From an uncultured Candidatus Binatia bacterium (GTDB taxonomy: Bacteria > Desulfobacterota > Binatia > UBA9968 > JAJDTQ01), in assembly GCA_958295985.1 (NCBI GenBank), contig OY282432.1, positions 744,001 through 808,000 on the forward strand: a stretch of DNA of 64,000 nt, given 5' to 3'. The notes under the pieces are model-generated. The model searched no databases, was not told the origin of the DNA, and was given only the letters and a program-made list of their open reading frames with translations. The position numbers were made by a program, and so were the translations under genes. Positions 51,381 to 59,203 of the stretch are shown one piece after another. Within the stretch, counting starts at the first letter, position 1, and each line of letters begins with the position of its first letter.

Positions 51381-53450
51381 ATGATGCTGGAGTCCACCTT
51401 CATCCACCTGCCGGGCATCGGGGCGAAAAGAGAGAGGGCGCTCTGGGAACAGGGGATACGCGCTTGGGATGATCTCGAACGCGCCTCCTTCCCGCAGGCA
51501 AGTCTTCTCCGCCCCCGGGAAACCGAGTCCATCCCGACCGTGCTGGCCCGCTCACGCGACGCCCTCGCCCGGGGAGACATGGACTTCTTTGCGCGCCGGT
51601 TGCCCAAGCGGGAGCATTACCGCATAGCCCTGACCGTGCCCCATTTGACCGCGTTCCTGGACGTCGAGACCACCGGCCTGAGCACGTACTATGACCACAT
51701 CACGATCGTCGGCGTCAGCCTTGCCGGCGAGTACTACTGCCATATCCGAGGCGCCGACAAGGCGGCGCTGGCCCGGCTGCTGTCCAGGGCGGCCTGCCTC
51801 GTGACGTTCAACGGATCGATATTCGACACCAAGTTCATGGCACGGGAATTTCCCGATCTGAAACTTCCCGAGGCGCACGTCGATCTCCGGTTCTTCGGAC
51901 GGTCCGTGGGGCTTGCAGGCAGCCAGAAGGCCATCGAGCGAGCCATCAACGTCCAGGCGCGAAGCCACGTCGCCAACGTCGATGGAGCGATGGCGCCCGT
52001 CCTCTGGTATCAGTACCAGATGGGGGACTCGGCGGCGTGCAGGACACTCATCGAATACAACCATGCCGACATCGTCGGCATGCAGGCGATCCTGGACGAG
52101 GTCCTAAGGCGCAAGACCGGGGATGGCGCCGCCACCGTCCTTCCAACGACGCCGCACCGGTTCCTGGCGAAGCCCCAGAGGCTGGCCTGGGCCGCCGGCA
52201 GCAAGGCGGAGGCGGGGGGCCGCATCTACGTACCGCCCTACCGGGGCAGGAAGGGTCCCCGCACGACCTACCGGCAGTTGACCCCGGACGTCCGTGAACG
52301 ACCACTACGCATCGTCGGCATCGACCTGACCGGCTCGGAAGACCGGCCCTCCGGGTGGTGTCTGCTCACGGACGACCATGCCCTCACGCAACGGATACGG
52401 AGCGACCTGGACCTGATCAGCGAGACCGTTTGCGCCCGACCGCACGTCGTCTCCATCGACTCCCCCCTGTCCCTTCCGTATGGTCGCACCCGCCCGACGG
52501 ACGACGACCCGACGAGGGATGAGTTCGGGATCACCCGTGAATGTGAGCGCCTGCTCCGGGCGCGAGGCGTCCACGTCTACCCCACGCTGATCCTGAACAT
52601 GCAAGGGCTCACCGCCCGGGGCATCCGTCTGGCAACCCACTTCCGGAAGCTCGGCATCCCGGTCATCGAAAGTTACCCCGGCGCCGCTCAGGACATCCTC
52701 GGGATCCCCAGGAAGAAGAAGGGCGTGGAGCACCTGACCCGAGCCCTGCTCGATTTCGGCGTCCGCGGACCCATCAGTTCATGCAAGCTGTCCCATGACG
52801 AGCTGGACGCGGTGACGTCCGCCATGGTCGGTCTGTTCTTCTGGACCGGAAAATTCGAGGCCCTGGGCAACGACCGGGAGAATTTTCTGATTGTCCCGGA
52901 CCTTGCCCGTCTGCCCCAGGATTGGCTAGAACGAAGCGTCGTCGGCCTGAGCGGCGAGATCGGGACCGGCAAGACGACCCTTGCCCGATTTCTCGAAGGC
53001 CGGGGGTACGTGTACGGAAGGTTCAGCGAGGTGCTTGAGGACCAACTGCAAAAGGACGGCCGGCCCGTAACCAGGAACGCGCTCCAGGACCTGGGGGCGC
53101 AGATCCACGAGCACCCCGGACAGCGCTGGCTTTGCCGCGAGTTGAAGAACCGCTTGCCCTCGGAGGGCAAGGTGGTGATCGATGGACTCCGCTTCCCCGA
53201 AGACCACGCCTTCTTCGTCGAGTCCTACGGTCCGGCGTTCGTCCACGTACACTTGACCCGCGAGGGTCGAAGGCCAGGCGGGCGCACCCCCGTGAAAGGC
53301 TCAAGTCGGGAGCGCACCCTTCATCACCCCTCGGAACGAGGTGTCGGCATGCTCGGTGAGCTCGCGCACATCCGGGTCGAGAACACGAAGCGCGAGCTCC
53401 GTACCGAGATCCTGGAACGCATCGAGCATCATCGCCTGAAGTCCATGTAG
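51381..53450 (+). CDS. Three-domain fusion: HhH/DEDD exonuclease - DUF429 - P-loop dNMP-kinase-like
   Basis: 689 residues from ATG 51381 (GGGAGG upstream). Residues 1-30 hold a helix-hairpin-helix (LPGIGAKRERALW). Residues 85-245 are a YprB-like RNase-H-fold exonuclease with LDVETTG (Asp93, Glu95), TFNGSIFDTKF and YNHADIVGM. Residues 309-500 match DUF429 (IVGIDLTGSE, SIDSPLSLP, SHDELDAVTSAM), a predicted RNase-H-like nuclease. Residues 520-689 form a P-loop kinase (GEIGTGKTT, then a GRPVTRNALQDLGAQI stretch and IDGLRFPEDHAFF) like phage-type deoxynucleoside monophosphate or dephospho-CoA kinases. The PurZ-like gene starts eight bases after its stop. The combination is unknown to me as a described protein. 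Confidence 0.75.
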   Translation: MMLESTFIHLPGIGAKRERALWEQGIRAWDDLERASFPQASLLRPRETESIPTVLARSRDALARGDMDFFARRLPKREHYRIALTVPHLTAFLDVETTGLSTYYDHITIVGVSLAGEYYCHIRGADKAALARLLSRAACLVTFNGSIFDTKFMAREFPDLKLPEAHVDLRFFGRSVGLAGSQKAIERAINVQARSHVANVDGAMAPVLWYQYQMGDSAACRTLIEYNHADIVGMQAILDEVLRRKTGDGAATVLPTTPHRFLAKPQRLAWAAGSKAEAGGRIYVPPYRGRKGPRTTYRQLTPDVRERPLRIVGIDLTGSEDRPSGWCLLTDDHALTQRIRSDLDLISETVCARPHVVSIDSPLSLPYGRTRPTDDDPTRDEFGITRECERLLRARGVHVYPTLILNMQGLTARGIRLATHFRKLGIPVIESYPGAAQDILGIPRKKKGVEHLTRALLDFGVRGPISSCKLSHDELDAVTSAMVGLFFWTGKFEALGNDRENFLIVPDLARLPQDWLERSVVGLSGEIGTGKTTLARFLEGRGYVYGRFSEVLEDQLQKDGRPVTRNALQDLGAQIHEHPGQRWLCRELKNRLPSEGKVVIDGLRFPEDHAFFVESYGPAFVHVHLTREGRRPGGRTPVKGSSRERTLHHPSERGVGMLGELAHIRVENTKRELRTEILERIEHHRLKSM

Positions 53451-53458
53451 GCGTTACC

Positions 53459-54499
53459 ATGCCGGTTTCGATTGTCGTCGGCGGTCAGTACGGCTCGGAG
53501 GGAAAGGGGAAGGTCGCCCATTTTCTGGCCAAACGTCTGAGCGCAGCCGTTGCCATCAGGGTAGGAGGACCGAACTCCGGCCACACGGTCGTCGAAGACG
53601 GACAGGTCCACGTCTTTCGCTCCCTGCCTACCGCCAGCCTCATTCCCGGAATCCACTGTGCCATAGGGCCGGGCGCCTATATCGATGTCGATGTCTTTCT
53701 GAAGGAGTTGAGCAACCCGTCTATCTCATGCGATGGGGTGAGTGTCGATCCGAATGCCTTTGTCATTACCGAGGAAGACAGGGAAAGGGAGCGAAAGGCA
53801 GCGTTGCGACCCCGCATCGGCTCGACCTTGACCGGCACCGGCGGCGCTGTCCTGCGGCGAATAGAGCGCCGGGACACATCGAAAAGGGCCGCGGACGATC
53901 CGCGGTTGCAACCCTACGTACAACCCGTTGGCGAGATCGCACGGCGCCATCTGCAGCAGAACTGTCGGGTGATCGTTGAAGGGACGCAGGGATTCGGTTT
54001 GTCGGTGCTTCATTCGAGTCTTTATCCACACGTAACCTCACGGGACACGACGGCCGCGGGATTTCTGTCGGAAGTCGGCCTGAGCCCTCTCGACGTGGAC
54101 GACGTGACCCTGGTGCTCAGGAGCTTCCCCATACGAGTCTCGGGGAACTCCGGTCCCCTTCCCGGAGAGATTGATTGGAATACCGTGACCCGGGAGTCCG
54201 GGGCCGAAGAGCCAGTAGATGAAACGACAAGCGTTACCGGCCGAGTTCGTCGAGTCGCAAGGTTCGATGCCGAGGTCGTGCTGCACGCGATCCGGGCAAA
54301 CTCGCCTACCCGTATCGTCCTCAACCATCTTGACTACGTGGATTGGCGATGCCGGGTGGAGGAAAGAGTCACGGATAAGGCCGAGGAGTTCGTCAGAGAG
54401 GTGGAGTGGTCCACCGGCGTTTGTGTGGACTGGATCGGCTTTGAACCGGAATCCATGTATCCAAGACAAAAGAACACCAAGCAGGCTGTAGCCCTATGA
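53459..54499 (+). CDS. Short adenylosuccinate synthetase homologue, PurZ-like (Ser in place of catalytic Asp13)
   Basis: 346 residues, against about 430 for bacterial PurA. The GTP loop is GGQYGSEGKGK; in PurA it is GxQWGDEGKGK, so the catalytic Asp13 is Ser13, the change reported for phage PurZ, which makes the 2-aminoadenine precursor from dGMP. Other sites are kept: GGPNSGHTVV (His42), IGSTLTGTGGAV, VEGTQGFGLSVLH and PHVTSRDTTAAGFLSEVGL, plus LNHLDYVDW for base recognition. The chromosomal purA must lie elsewhere. It sits between the nuclease-kinase gene and a deaminase-fold gene whose ATG overlaps its end (ATGA-type). Confidence 0.8.
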   Translation: MPVSIVVGGQYGSEGKGKVAHFLAKRLSAAVAIRVGGPNSGHTVVEDGQVHVFRSLPTASLIPGIHCAIGPGAYIDVDVFLKELSNPSISCDGVSVDPNAFVITEEDRERERKAALRPRIGSTLTGTGGAVLRRIERRDTSKRAADDPRLQPYVQPVGEIARRHLQQNCRVIVEGTQGFGLSVLHSSLYPHVTSRDTTAAGFLSEVGLSPLDVDDVTLVLRSFPIRVSGNSGPLPGEIDWNTVTRESGAEEPVDETTSVTGRVRRVARFDAEVVLHAIRANSPTRIVLNHLDYVDWRCRVEERVTDKAEEFVREVEWSTGVCVDWIGFEPESMYPRQKNTKQAVAL

Positions 54500-55533
54500 C
54501 ATCGAAGAACGAACCTTATTCTCTGGAGAGCGACGAAGACGCGGCGGCTCTATTCAAAGAGTGTAAGGTCAGTGATCCATTCCCGGACATTCCACCGGCT
54601 TTGCTCAATTCTGCCGACATCTACGACTATGCCCGCACTACAGGGATGATCTGTCCGTTTGATTCGACGAAGCTCAAATCCGCTTCATACGAGGCAAGCG
54701 TGGGAAAGGACTGTATTTATTGGGACGATCAAGGGAAAAGGAGAACTATTGACCTAAGCAAAGAAGGTTCTTTTGTTCTGAATCCGAATTCAATTGCCTT
54801 CGTGACGACCAGAGAGCGGTTTCGTTTGCCGGATTATATGGCAGTAAGGTTCAACCTTACAACCACAAATGTTCACCGAGGGTTGCTTCTCGGCACGGGA
54901 CCTCTTGTTGATCCGGGTTTCGAGGGTTACATTCTGATTCCACTGCATAACCTCACCACCAATAAATATAAATTCGTATATGAAGAGAAATTGATATGGC
55001 TAGAGTTTACGAAGATTTCTCATAACGAACGTTGGGCGCACGACAACGACTCAAAGGGATTCCACAAGGGTCAATACGTATCTTTTCCAGAGAAGAAAAG
55101 AGATAAAAAGCCCGAAGAATATCTTGAGCAACCTGAAATCCGAAGCTCCATCCCCGACGCAATACGTGAGGCGCAGAAGAGTGCTAAGAGGTCGGAGCGT
55201 TGGACCATTGCAGGTGCCGTTTTAGCAATCATTGCGGCACTTGGAATCTTTGTAAACGTTCACATCATCACAGGTGACATAAAGGAGAAACAAGGGGCAG
55301 CGACTGTACAGCTAAGGACCATGGAGAATCAAGTTAAACTCATGCGGGCAAAAATCTCTGCCCTGACAGAAGTACTTGGGACATCCGTTGGTCCCAAACG
55401 TGAAACTCTGGATCAGGCGGAGACAGAAACCAGCCAAAAGATCGAGCAGATCATGACTCCTGCTTCAGGGCGTAGGTCACCAATACAGGGCGGTCGGCTA
55501 ACTCCCGGTTCCGAAGATGCAGACGAGTATTAG
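54496..55533 (+). CDS. dCTP deaminase/dUTPase-fold protein with a transmembrane helix and coiled coil
   Basis: 345 residues. Residues 55-190 resemble the trimeric DCD/dUTPase fold: a KSASYEASVGKD strand, FVLNPNSIAFVTTRERFRLP, VRFNLTTTNVHRGLLLGTG and LVDPGFEGYILIPLHN. The Glu that deaminates dCTP (normally in the strand after this Gly) is not visible, since the strand reads ILIPLHN. Residues 236-257 (WTIAGAVLAIIAALGIFVNV) are a membrane helix, and 265-320 a likely coiled coil. It overlaps the PurZ-like gene. Base composition is clearly AT-richer than its neighbours, a sign of separate origin. It might bind nucleotides and act at the membrane. Confidence 0.7.
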   Translation: MTSKNEPYSLESDEDAAALFKECKVSDPFPDIPPALLNSADIYDYARTTGMICPFDSTKLKSASYEASVGKDCIYWDDQGKRRTIDLSKEGSFVLNPNSIAFVTTRERFRLPDYMAVRFNLTTTNVHRGLLLGTGPLVDPGFEGYILIPLHNLTTNKYKFVYEEKLIWLEFTKISHNERWAHDNDSKGFHKGQYVSFPEKKRDKKPEEYLEQPEIRSSIPDAIREAQKSAKRSERWTIAGAVLAIIAALGIFVNVHIITGDIKEKQGAATVQLRTMENQVKLMRAKISALTEVLGTSVGPKRETLDQAETETSQKIEQIMTPASGRRSPIQGGRLTPGSEDADEY

Positions 55534-55584
55534 TCGGCGTCGATTCGGCGGATATAGGACTCCTATGTCCCAGGCTGCCCGGGG

Positions 55585-56136
55585 TCATCCGTTGCTCGTA
55601 GCCGCAGCCCTTGTCAGTTCCGTTTCTGCTTTGGGCCGCCACTCCCGCGCCAACCGCTGGGCGAGGGCGAGATCCGCTTGGGTCAAGCGAGACACGACTT
55701 GATCGCGCCTCCGTTGTACTAATTGACGCGTACCCTTCTCCGAGGTCGGTAATCGGGCTGCGGCAAGGTTGAACCACATGTGCGCCTGAACGAAGTCCTG
55801 GGACAACCCACGGCCTCTGTCGTACATGACCCCGAGCATGGTCTGAGCAGAGGCATGGCCCTGATCCGCAGCCCGGAGAAACCACTTCACTGCCGTCGCA
55901 TAGTCCTGGGGCACCCTCCGGCCTTCGTTGTACATGACCCCGAGAGCGAACTGAGCGACGGCATGGCCTTGCTCGGCATGAACCCGTAACCCACGATAGG
56001 CCGTGGGGTAGTCGCCACGCTTTGACGCCGCCTCAACTTCCTCAAGGGTTTGTGCCTTCGCTGAAAACGCACCCGTCACCACCAGCAGAAGCACTACAGC
56101 CGGAACGCACAGGGGGACTGTCCATCTCCTTCCCAT
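55585..56136 (-). CDS. Exported SEL1-repeat protein
   Basis: 183 residues from ATG 56136, with GGAGGA upstream. A signal peptide (VPLCVPAVVLLLVVTGAFSAKA) precedes three SEL1-like repeats: YPTAYRGLRVHAEQGHAVAQ, then FALGVMYNEGRRVPQDYATA and LGVMYDRGRGLSQDFVQAHM. It ends with a helical tail (LTQADLALAQRLAREWRP). SEL1 repeats mediate protein contacts in the periplasm or at the surface. Convergent with the deaminase-fold gene. Confidence 0.82.
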   Translation of the reverse strand: MGRRWTVPLCVPAVVLLLVVTGAFSAKAQTLEEVEAASKRGDYPTAYRGLRVHAEQGHAVAQFALGVMYNEGRRVPQDYATAVKWFLRAADQGHASAQTMLGVMYDRGRGLSQDFVQAHMWFNLAAARLPTSEKGTRQLVQRRRDQVVSRLTQADLALAQRLAREWRPKAETELTRAAATSNG

Positions 56137-56368
56137 CTTGATGGCTTGTCCTCCGTTCATGTCAGTCCATCGTTGAAGCTGCGATCTATCGGCCAACACC
56201 CATGACTCGGCAAAAGCCGGAGCCGCACTGAGAGCCGGAAAACCGGCAAACAACGCCGGGCGCGTAATGAATCCTGAGTTGGAACACCACCGGATTATAA
56301 TACCCTTGCGGATGTTGCACTGCGCCGACGACATGAGGCACACTGGGATTGGAGGGAGGTTCAAAGAC

Positions 56369-56902
56369 ATGCAGCAATTCAGGTTACCCAAGTTACGGAT
56401 GATGGCGCTTGCAGCCCTCATGGGCTTGGCGATCCTTGCGGCTTCCGGGGACGCGACGGCTTCTCTGGTGGGCAAGGCGGCGCCGGAGTTCACCAACGAT
56501 ACGTGGATCAATTCGGAGCCGTTGCGGCTCAAGGACCTCAAGGGGAAGGTGGTCCTTCTCGAGTTCTGGACCTACGGCTGAATCAATTGTACCAACACGA
56601 TCCCACAGTTGGTGGGCTGGTACGAAAAATATGGACCCCAGGGCTTCGTCGTGGTCGGCATCCACTCGCCGGAGTTTGCCTGGGAACATGCGCTGGACAA
56701 GGTTCAATCGGCTTGCAAGAGGCTGGGAGTAGGGTTTCCGGTGGCGCTGGACAATGACTTCGCCACATGGAAACGCTACGGCACGCGCTACTGGCCCACG
56801 CTGCACCTCATCGACAAGGGCGGCGTGATCCGGCACACGCGCTACGGCGAAGGGGGCTATGAGGAGATGGAGGCCATGATCCAACGCCTCCTGAGCGAAT
56901 AG
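56369..56902 (+). CDS. TlpA-like thioredoxin-fold selenoprotein (active site U-I-N-C)
   Basis: 177 residues when TGA 56579-56581 (codon 71) is read as Sec. GGAGGGAGG precedes the ATG. A signal peptide (RMMALAALMGLAILAAS) is followed by GKAAPEFTNDTWINSEPLRL, VVLLEFWTYG-U-INCTNTIP, VVGIHSPEFAWE, VALDNDFATWKRYGTRYWPT and HLIDKGGVI. Homologues have Cys in WTYGCINC, so Sec replaces the attacking thiol. A matching hairpin follows the UGA, and selA, selB and selD are present in the window. A plain ORF search splits it in two. It probably reduces disulfides or peroxides outside the cytoplasm; msrA lies downstream. Confidence 0.88.
56579..56623 (+). promoter_or_regulatory. SECIS element of the thioredoxin-like selenoprotein gene
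   Basis: After the UGA (56579-56581) an outer stem GTACCA (56589-56594) pairs with TGGTAC (56618-56623), and an inner stem CCCAC (56602-56606) pairs with GTGGG (56612-56616), with loop AGTTG. The loop starts 26 bases after the UGA. It has the bulged two-part stem and G/T-bearing loop of bacterial SECIS hairpins. Confidence 0.75.
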
Positions 56903-56936
56903 GTCCGTCGCGGTCCCAACCAGGCGAAGCTGCCGG

Positions 56937-57011
56937 TATCCTGTCTCGCAAACACGTTCACGAACCTGCCGATCCCTATTGCCATCGGCTGCGTTGCCTC
57001 GTTTTCGCGCG
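56937..57011. repeat. Solo end of the same MITE family
   Basis: TATCCTGTCTCGCAAACACG and the 55 bases after it match the right arm of the MITE at 46563-46725 read from its end, including TCGGCTGCGTTGC and CTGCCG-TCC at the same spacing. The other end is missing. It lies between the selenoprotein and msrA stops. Confidence 0.55.
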
Positions 57012-57021
57012 AGGCAGGCTG

Positions 57022-57666
57022 CTATCCGGCGGGACAGGTCACGCCGACGCCGCCAAGTCCGCAGTACCCCCAGGGGTTCTTGGCGAGGTACTGCTGGTGA
57101 TAGTCTTCCGCGAAATAGAACTCTCCGGCCTCCAGGACCTCGGTGGTGATGCGGCCGTAGCCCGCGCCCGATATCTCGGCCTGATAGCGGTCGCGTGACG
57201 CTTCCGCGGCCTTCTTCTGATGGTCGCCGAAGGTGTAGATGCCCGAGCGGTACTGCGTGCCCACATCGTTGCCCTGCCGCATCCCCTGGGTGGGGTCGTG
57301 GGCCTCCCAGAACACCTTGAGGATCTCGCCGTAGCTCACCGCCCTGGGGTCGAAGACCACCAGGACCACCTCGTTGTGCCCGGTCATGCCGGTGCAGACC
57401 TCCTCGTAGGTGGGGTTCGGCGTGATCCCCCCGGCGTATCCGACGGCCGTCGTGTACACGCCGTCAAGCTGCCAAAAACAGCGCTCCGCGCCCCAGAAAC
57501 AGCCCAGTCCGAACACCGCCTTCTCCATGCCCTCGGGGTACGGCGGCGCCAGCGGCTGGCCGTTGACATGGTGCGCCGCGGGCACCGGCGTCCTTTCCTG
57601 CCTGCCGGGCAGGGCCTTGTCCGGGTCGGGCATCTTCGTCTTGCTGCCGAACATTCCCCAAAGCAT
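57022..57666 (-). CDS. msrA: Peptide-methionine (S)-S-oxide reductase
   Basis: 214 residues from ATG 57666; the longer open frame upstream lacks any likeness and was not used. The catalytic block is [20 protein letters not shown] (Cys near residue 54), followed by [39 protein letters not shown] and [16 protein letters not shown]. It repairs methionine S-sulfoxide in proteins. It is convergent with the thioredoxin-like selenoprotein, which might recycle such enzymes. Confidence 0.95.
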   Translation of the reverse strand: MLWGMFGSKTKMPDPDKALPGRQERTPVPAAHHVNGQPLAPPYPEGMEKAVFGLGCFWGAERCFWQLDGVYTTAVGYAGGITPNPTYEEVCTGMTGHNEVVLVVFDPRAVSYGEILKVFWEAHDPTQGMRQGNDVGTQYRSGIYTFGDHQKKAAEASRDRYQAEISGAGYGRITTEVLEAGEFYFAEDYHQQYLAKNPWGYCGLGGVGVTCPAG

Positions 57667-57753
57667 GACCTCTCCTTTCGCAGGGCGATGCCGGTGTACC
57701 CGGCATCCCGATCCATTCAACCATGACACGTCCGCGGATGGTTTCAAGCTCCG

Positions 57754-58116
57754 GTGCAGGTTAGCTGCAAGGGATGGGACCGCTTGCGGGACGAGGACCG
57801 GGGATTGTTGTGGGAACACTACGTGCTCAACGAATACATCGGCCGCCTGCAGAAGCGTACCGTGCGCTACTGGAGGGACAAGCGTGGCCACGAGGTGGAC
57901 TTCGTCATTGTCAAAGGCGATAAGCTGACCGCCATCGAATGCAAATGGCGCGCCGACGGATTCGACCCGCGGAACCTGCGAGCCTTCCGCAACGCCTATC
58001 CTGCGGGCGACAACTTCGTCGTGACATCCGACACCGAGCGCTCCTACGTGCGGGATGACCGCGGAGTCAGGTTGCGGTTCGTGGGCCTTGCCGAACTGAT
58101 CCGGCGGCTTGCGTAG
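57754..58116 (+). pseudogene. C-terminal fragment of a DUF4143-type AAA ATPase
   Basis: The 120-residue frame has no proper start context and reads [38 protein letters not shown] and [19 protein letters not shown]. This is the nuclease-like C-terminal domain (DUF4143) of the large family of AAA ATPases with about 400 residues. The ATPase core is absent, so this is a remnant. Confidence 0.7.
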
Positions 58117-58291
58117 AGCCCTGCGCATTCCGGCGGTTGCCGCCGCATGGTCGAGGAGACTGCGCGGATGGGCGGGCACGAGCGCTGCGCAAGAGTTGCT
58201 CGATGCAAACGCAGCGCGCCTTTCCGAACCATCCGGCGCCGTCCGCGGTCTTTCGCTTCCGGCCCGCTCCGCGCGGTGCTATCCGTTACGG

Positions 58292-59182
58292 ATGGAAGCC
58301 GGCATCGCCTACGCCCTGGCGGCCGCGCTGTTCTGGGGCACCTCCCCGGTCCTGGTGAAGCGGGGCCTCCGGCACTCCAACGTCAGCGCCGCGGTGCTGT
58401 TGCAGCAGGTGGGCTCGGTGCTGGTCCTGCTCCTGATCATCGCCCTTCCGTCCAGCGAAGCTCAACTCCGCATGCCCCCTGCCGCGGCCGGGGTCTTCGT
58501 CTCCGTCGGGCTGGTGGGGAGCTTCCTGGGTCGCACCTTCGTGCTCAAGGGCATCGACGAAATAGGCGCATCCAAGGCCCAGTCCATCGCCAACTCCGCG
58601 CCGCTGCTCACCGCGGTGTACGCCATCGTCCTGTTGGGCGAGTCCGCGGCCCCGCTCATCCTGGTCGGCGTGCTCCTGATCGTGACCGGCCTGCTGCTCA
58701 TCACCCGTGGGGGCGCCGGCGGAGACCCGCAGGGACCCGTGCGCTACAAGGCGTTTCTCAACCCCCTGCTTTCCATCGTCTTCTTCGGCTTCGGGCCGGT
58801 CCTCAAGAAGGTGGCGATTCTCGCGGGCGGCACTCCGGTTCCGGGGGCGCTGATCACCCACGTCACGGGCCTCGTTCTGGTCATGTCGTTCGGCCGGGTG
58901 CTGCGCATCGACTGGCGGGAAGGCATCCGGATCTCGGGAGACAGCTATGTCTTCCTTCTCCTGTCCGGTTTCTTTCAGGGGGTGGGCTCCATCCTCACCT
59001 ACCTCGCGGTGAGCCATGCGCCGGCCATCATCGTCGCGCCCATCTGGAACGTCCAGCCCCTGGTCACGTTCTCGCTGGCGCGACTGCTCCTTCAGGGGGA
59101 TGAAACGGTCACCCTCAAGGACGGACTGGCCGCGGTCCTGGTGGTGGCAGGCGTCTTCTTCCTCTATCAGTCCCGCGGGTAG
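58292..59182 (+). CDS. EamA/DMT-family transporter
   Basis: 296 residues from ATG 58292 with ten membrane helices in two repeats: AYALAAALFWGTSPVLVKRG at the start, and HAPAIIVAPIWNVQPLVTFS then VLVVAGVFFLYQSR at the end. The family exports metabolites; the substrate is unknown. It is separated by 175 bases of unremarkable sequence from the ATPase remnant and is convergent with the LigB gene. Confidence 0.85.
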   Translation: MEAGIAYALAAALFWGTSPVLVKRGLRHSNVSAAVLLQQVGSVLVLLLIIALPSSEAQLRMPPAAAGVFVSVGLVGSFLGRTFVLKGIDEIGASKAQSIANSAPLLTAVYAIVLLGESAAPLILVGVLLIVTGLLLITRGGAGGDPQGPVRYKAFLNPLLSIVFFGFGPVLKKVAILAGGTPVPGALITHVTGLVLVMSFGRVLRIDWREGIRISGDSYVFLLLSGFFQGVGSILTYLAVSHAPAIIVAPIWNVQPLVTFSLARLLLQGDETVTLKDGLAAVLVVAGVFFLYQSRG

Positions 59183-59203
59183 TCCGCGGCTCCGCCCGCC
59201 TGA

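Noticed and set aside
53459..55533. The PurZ-like locus as part of an integrated Z-genome prophage
   Set aside because: No phage structural, replication, integrase or lysis gene is near, and the flanking genes are ordinary chromosomal ones.
57667..58179. N-terminal extension of msrA up to 58179
   Set aside because: The extra residues overlap the ATPase remnant in the other strand and match nothing in MsrA proteins; ATG 57666 gives the normal length.
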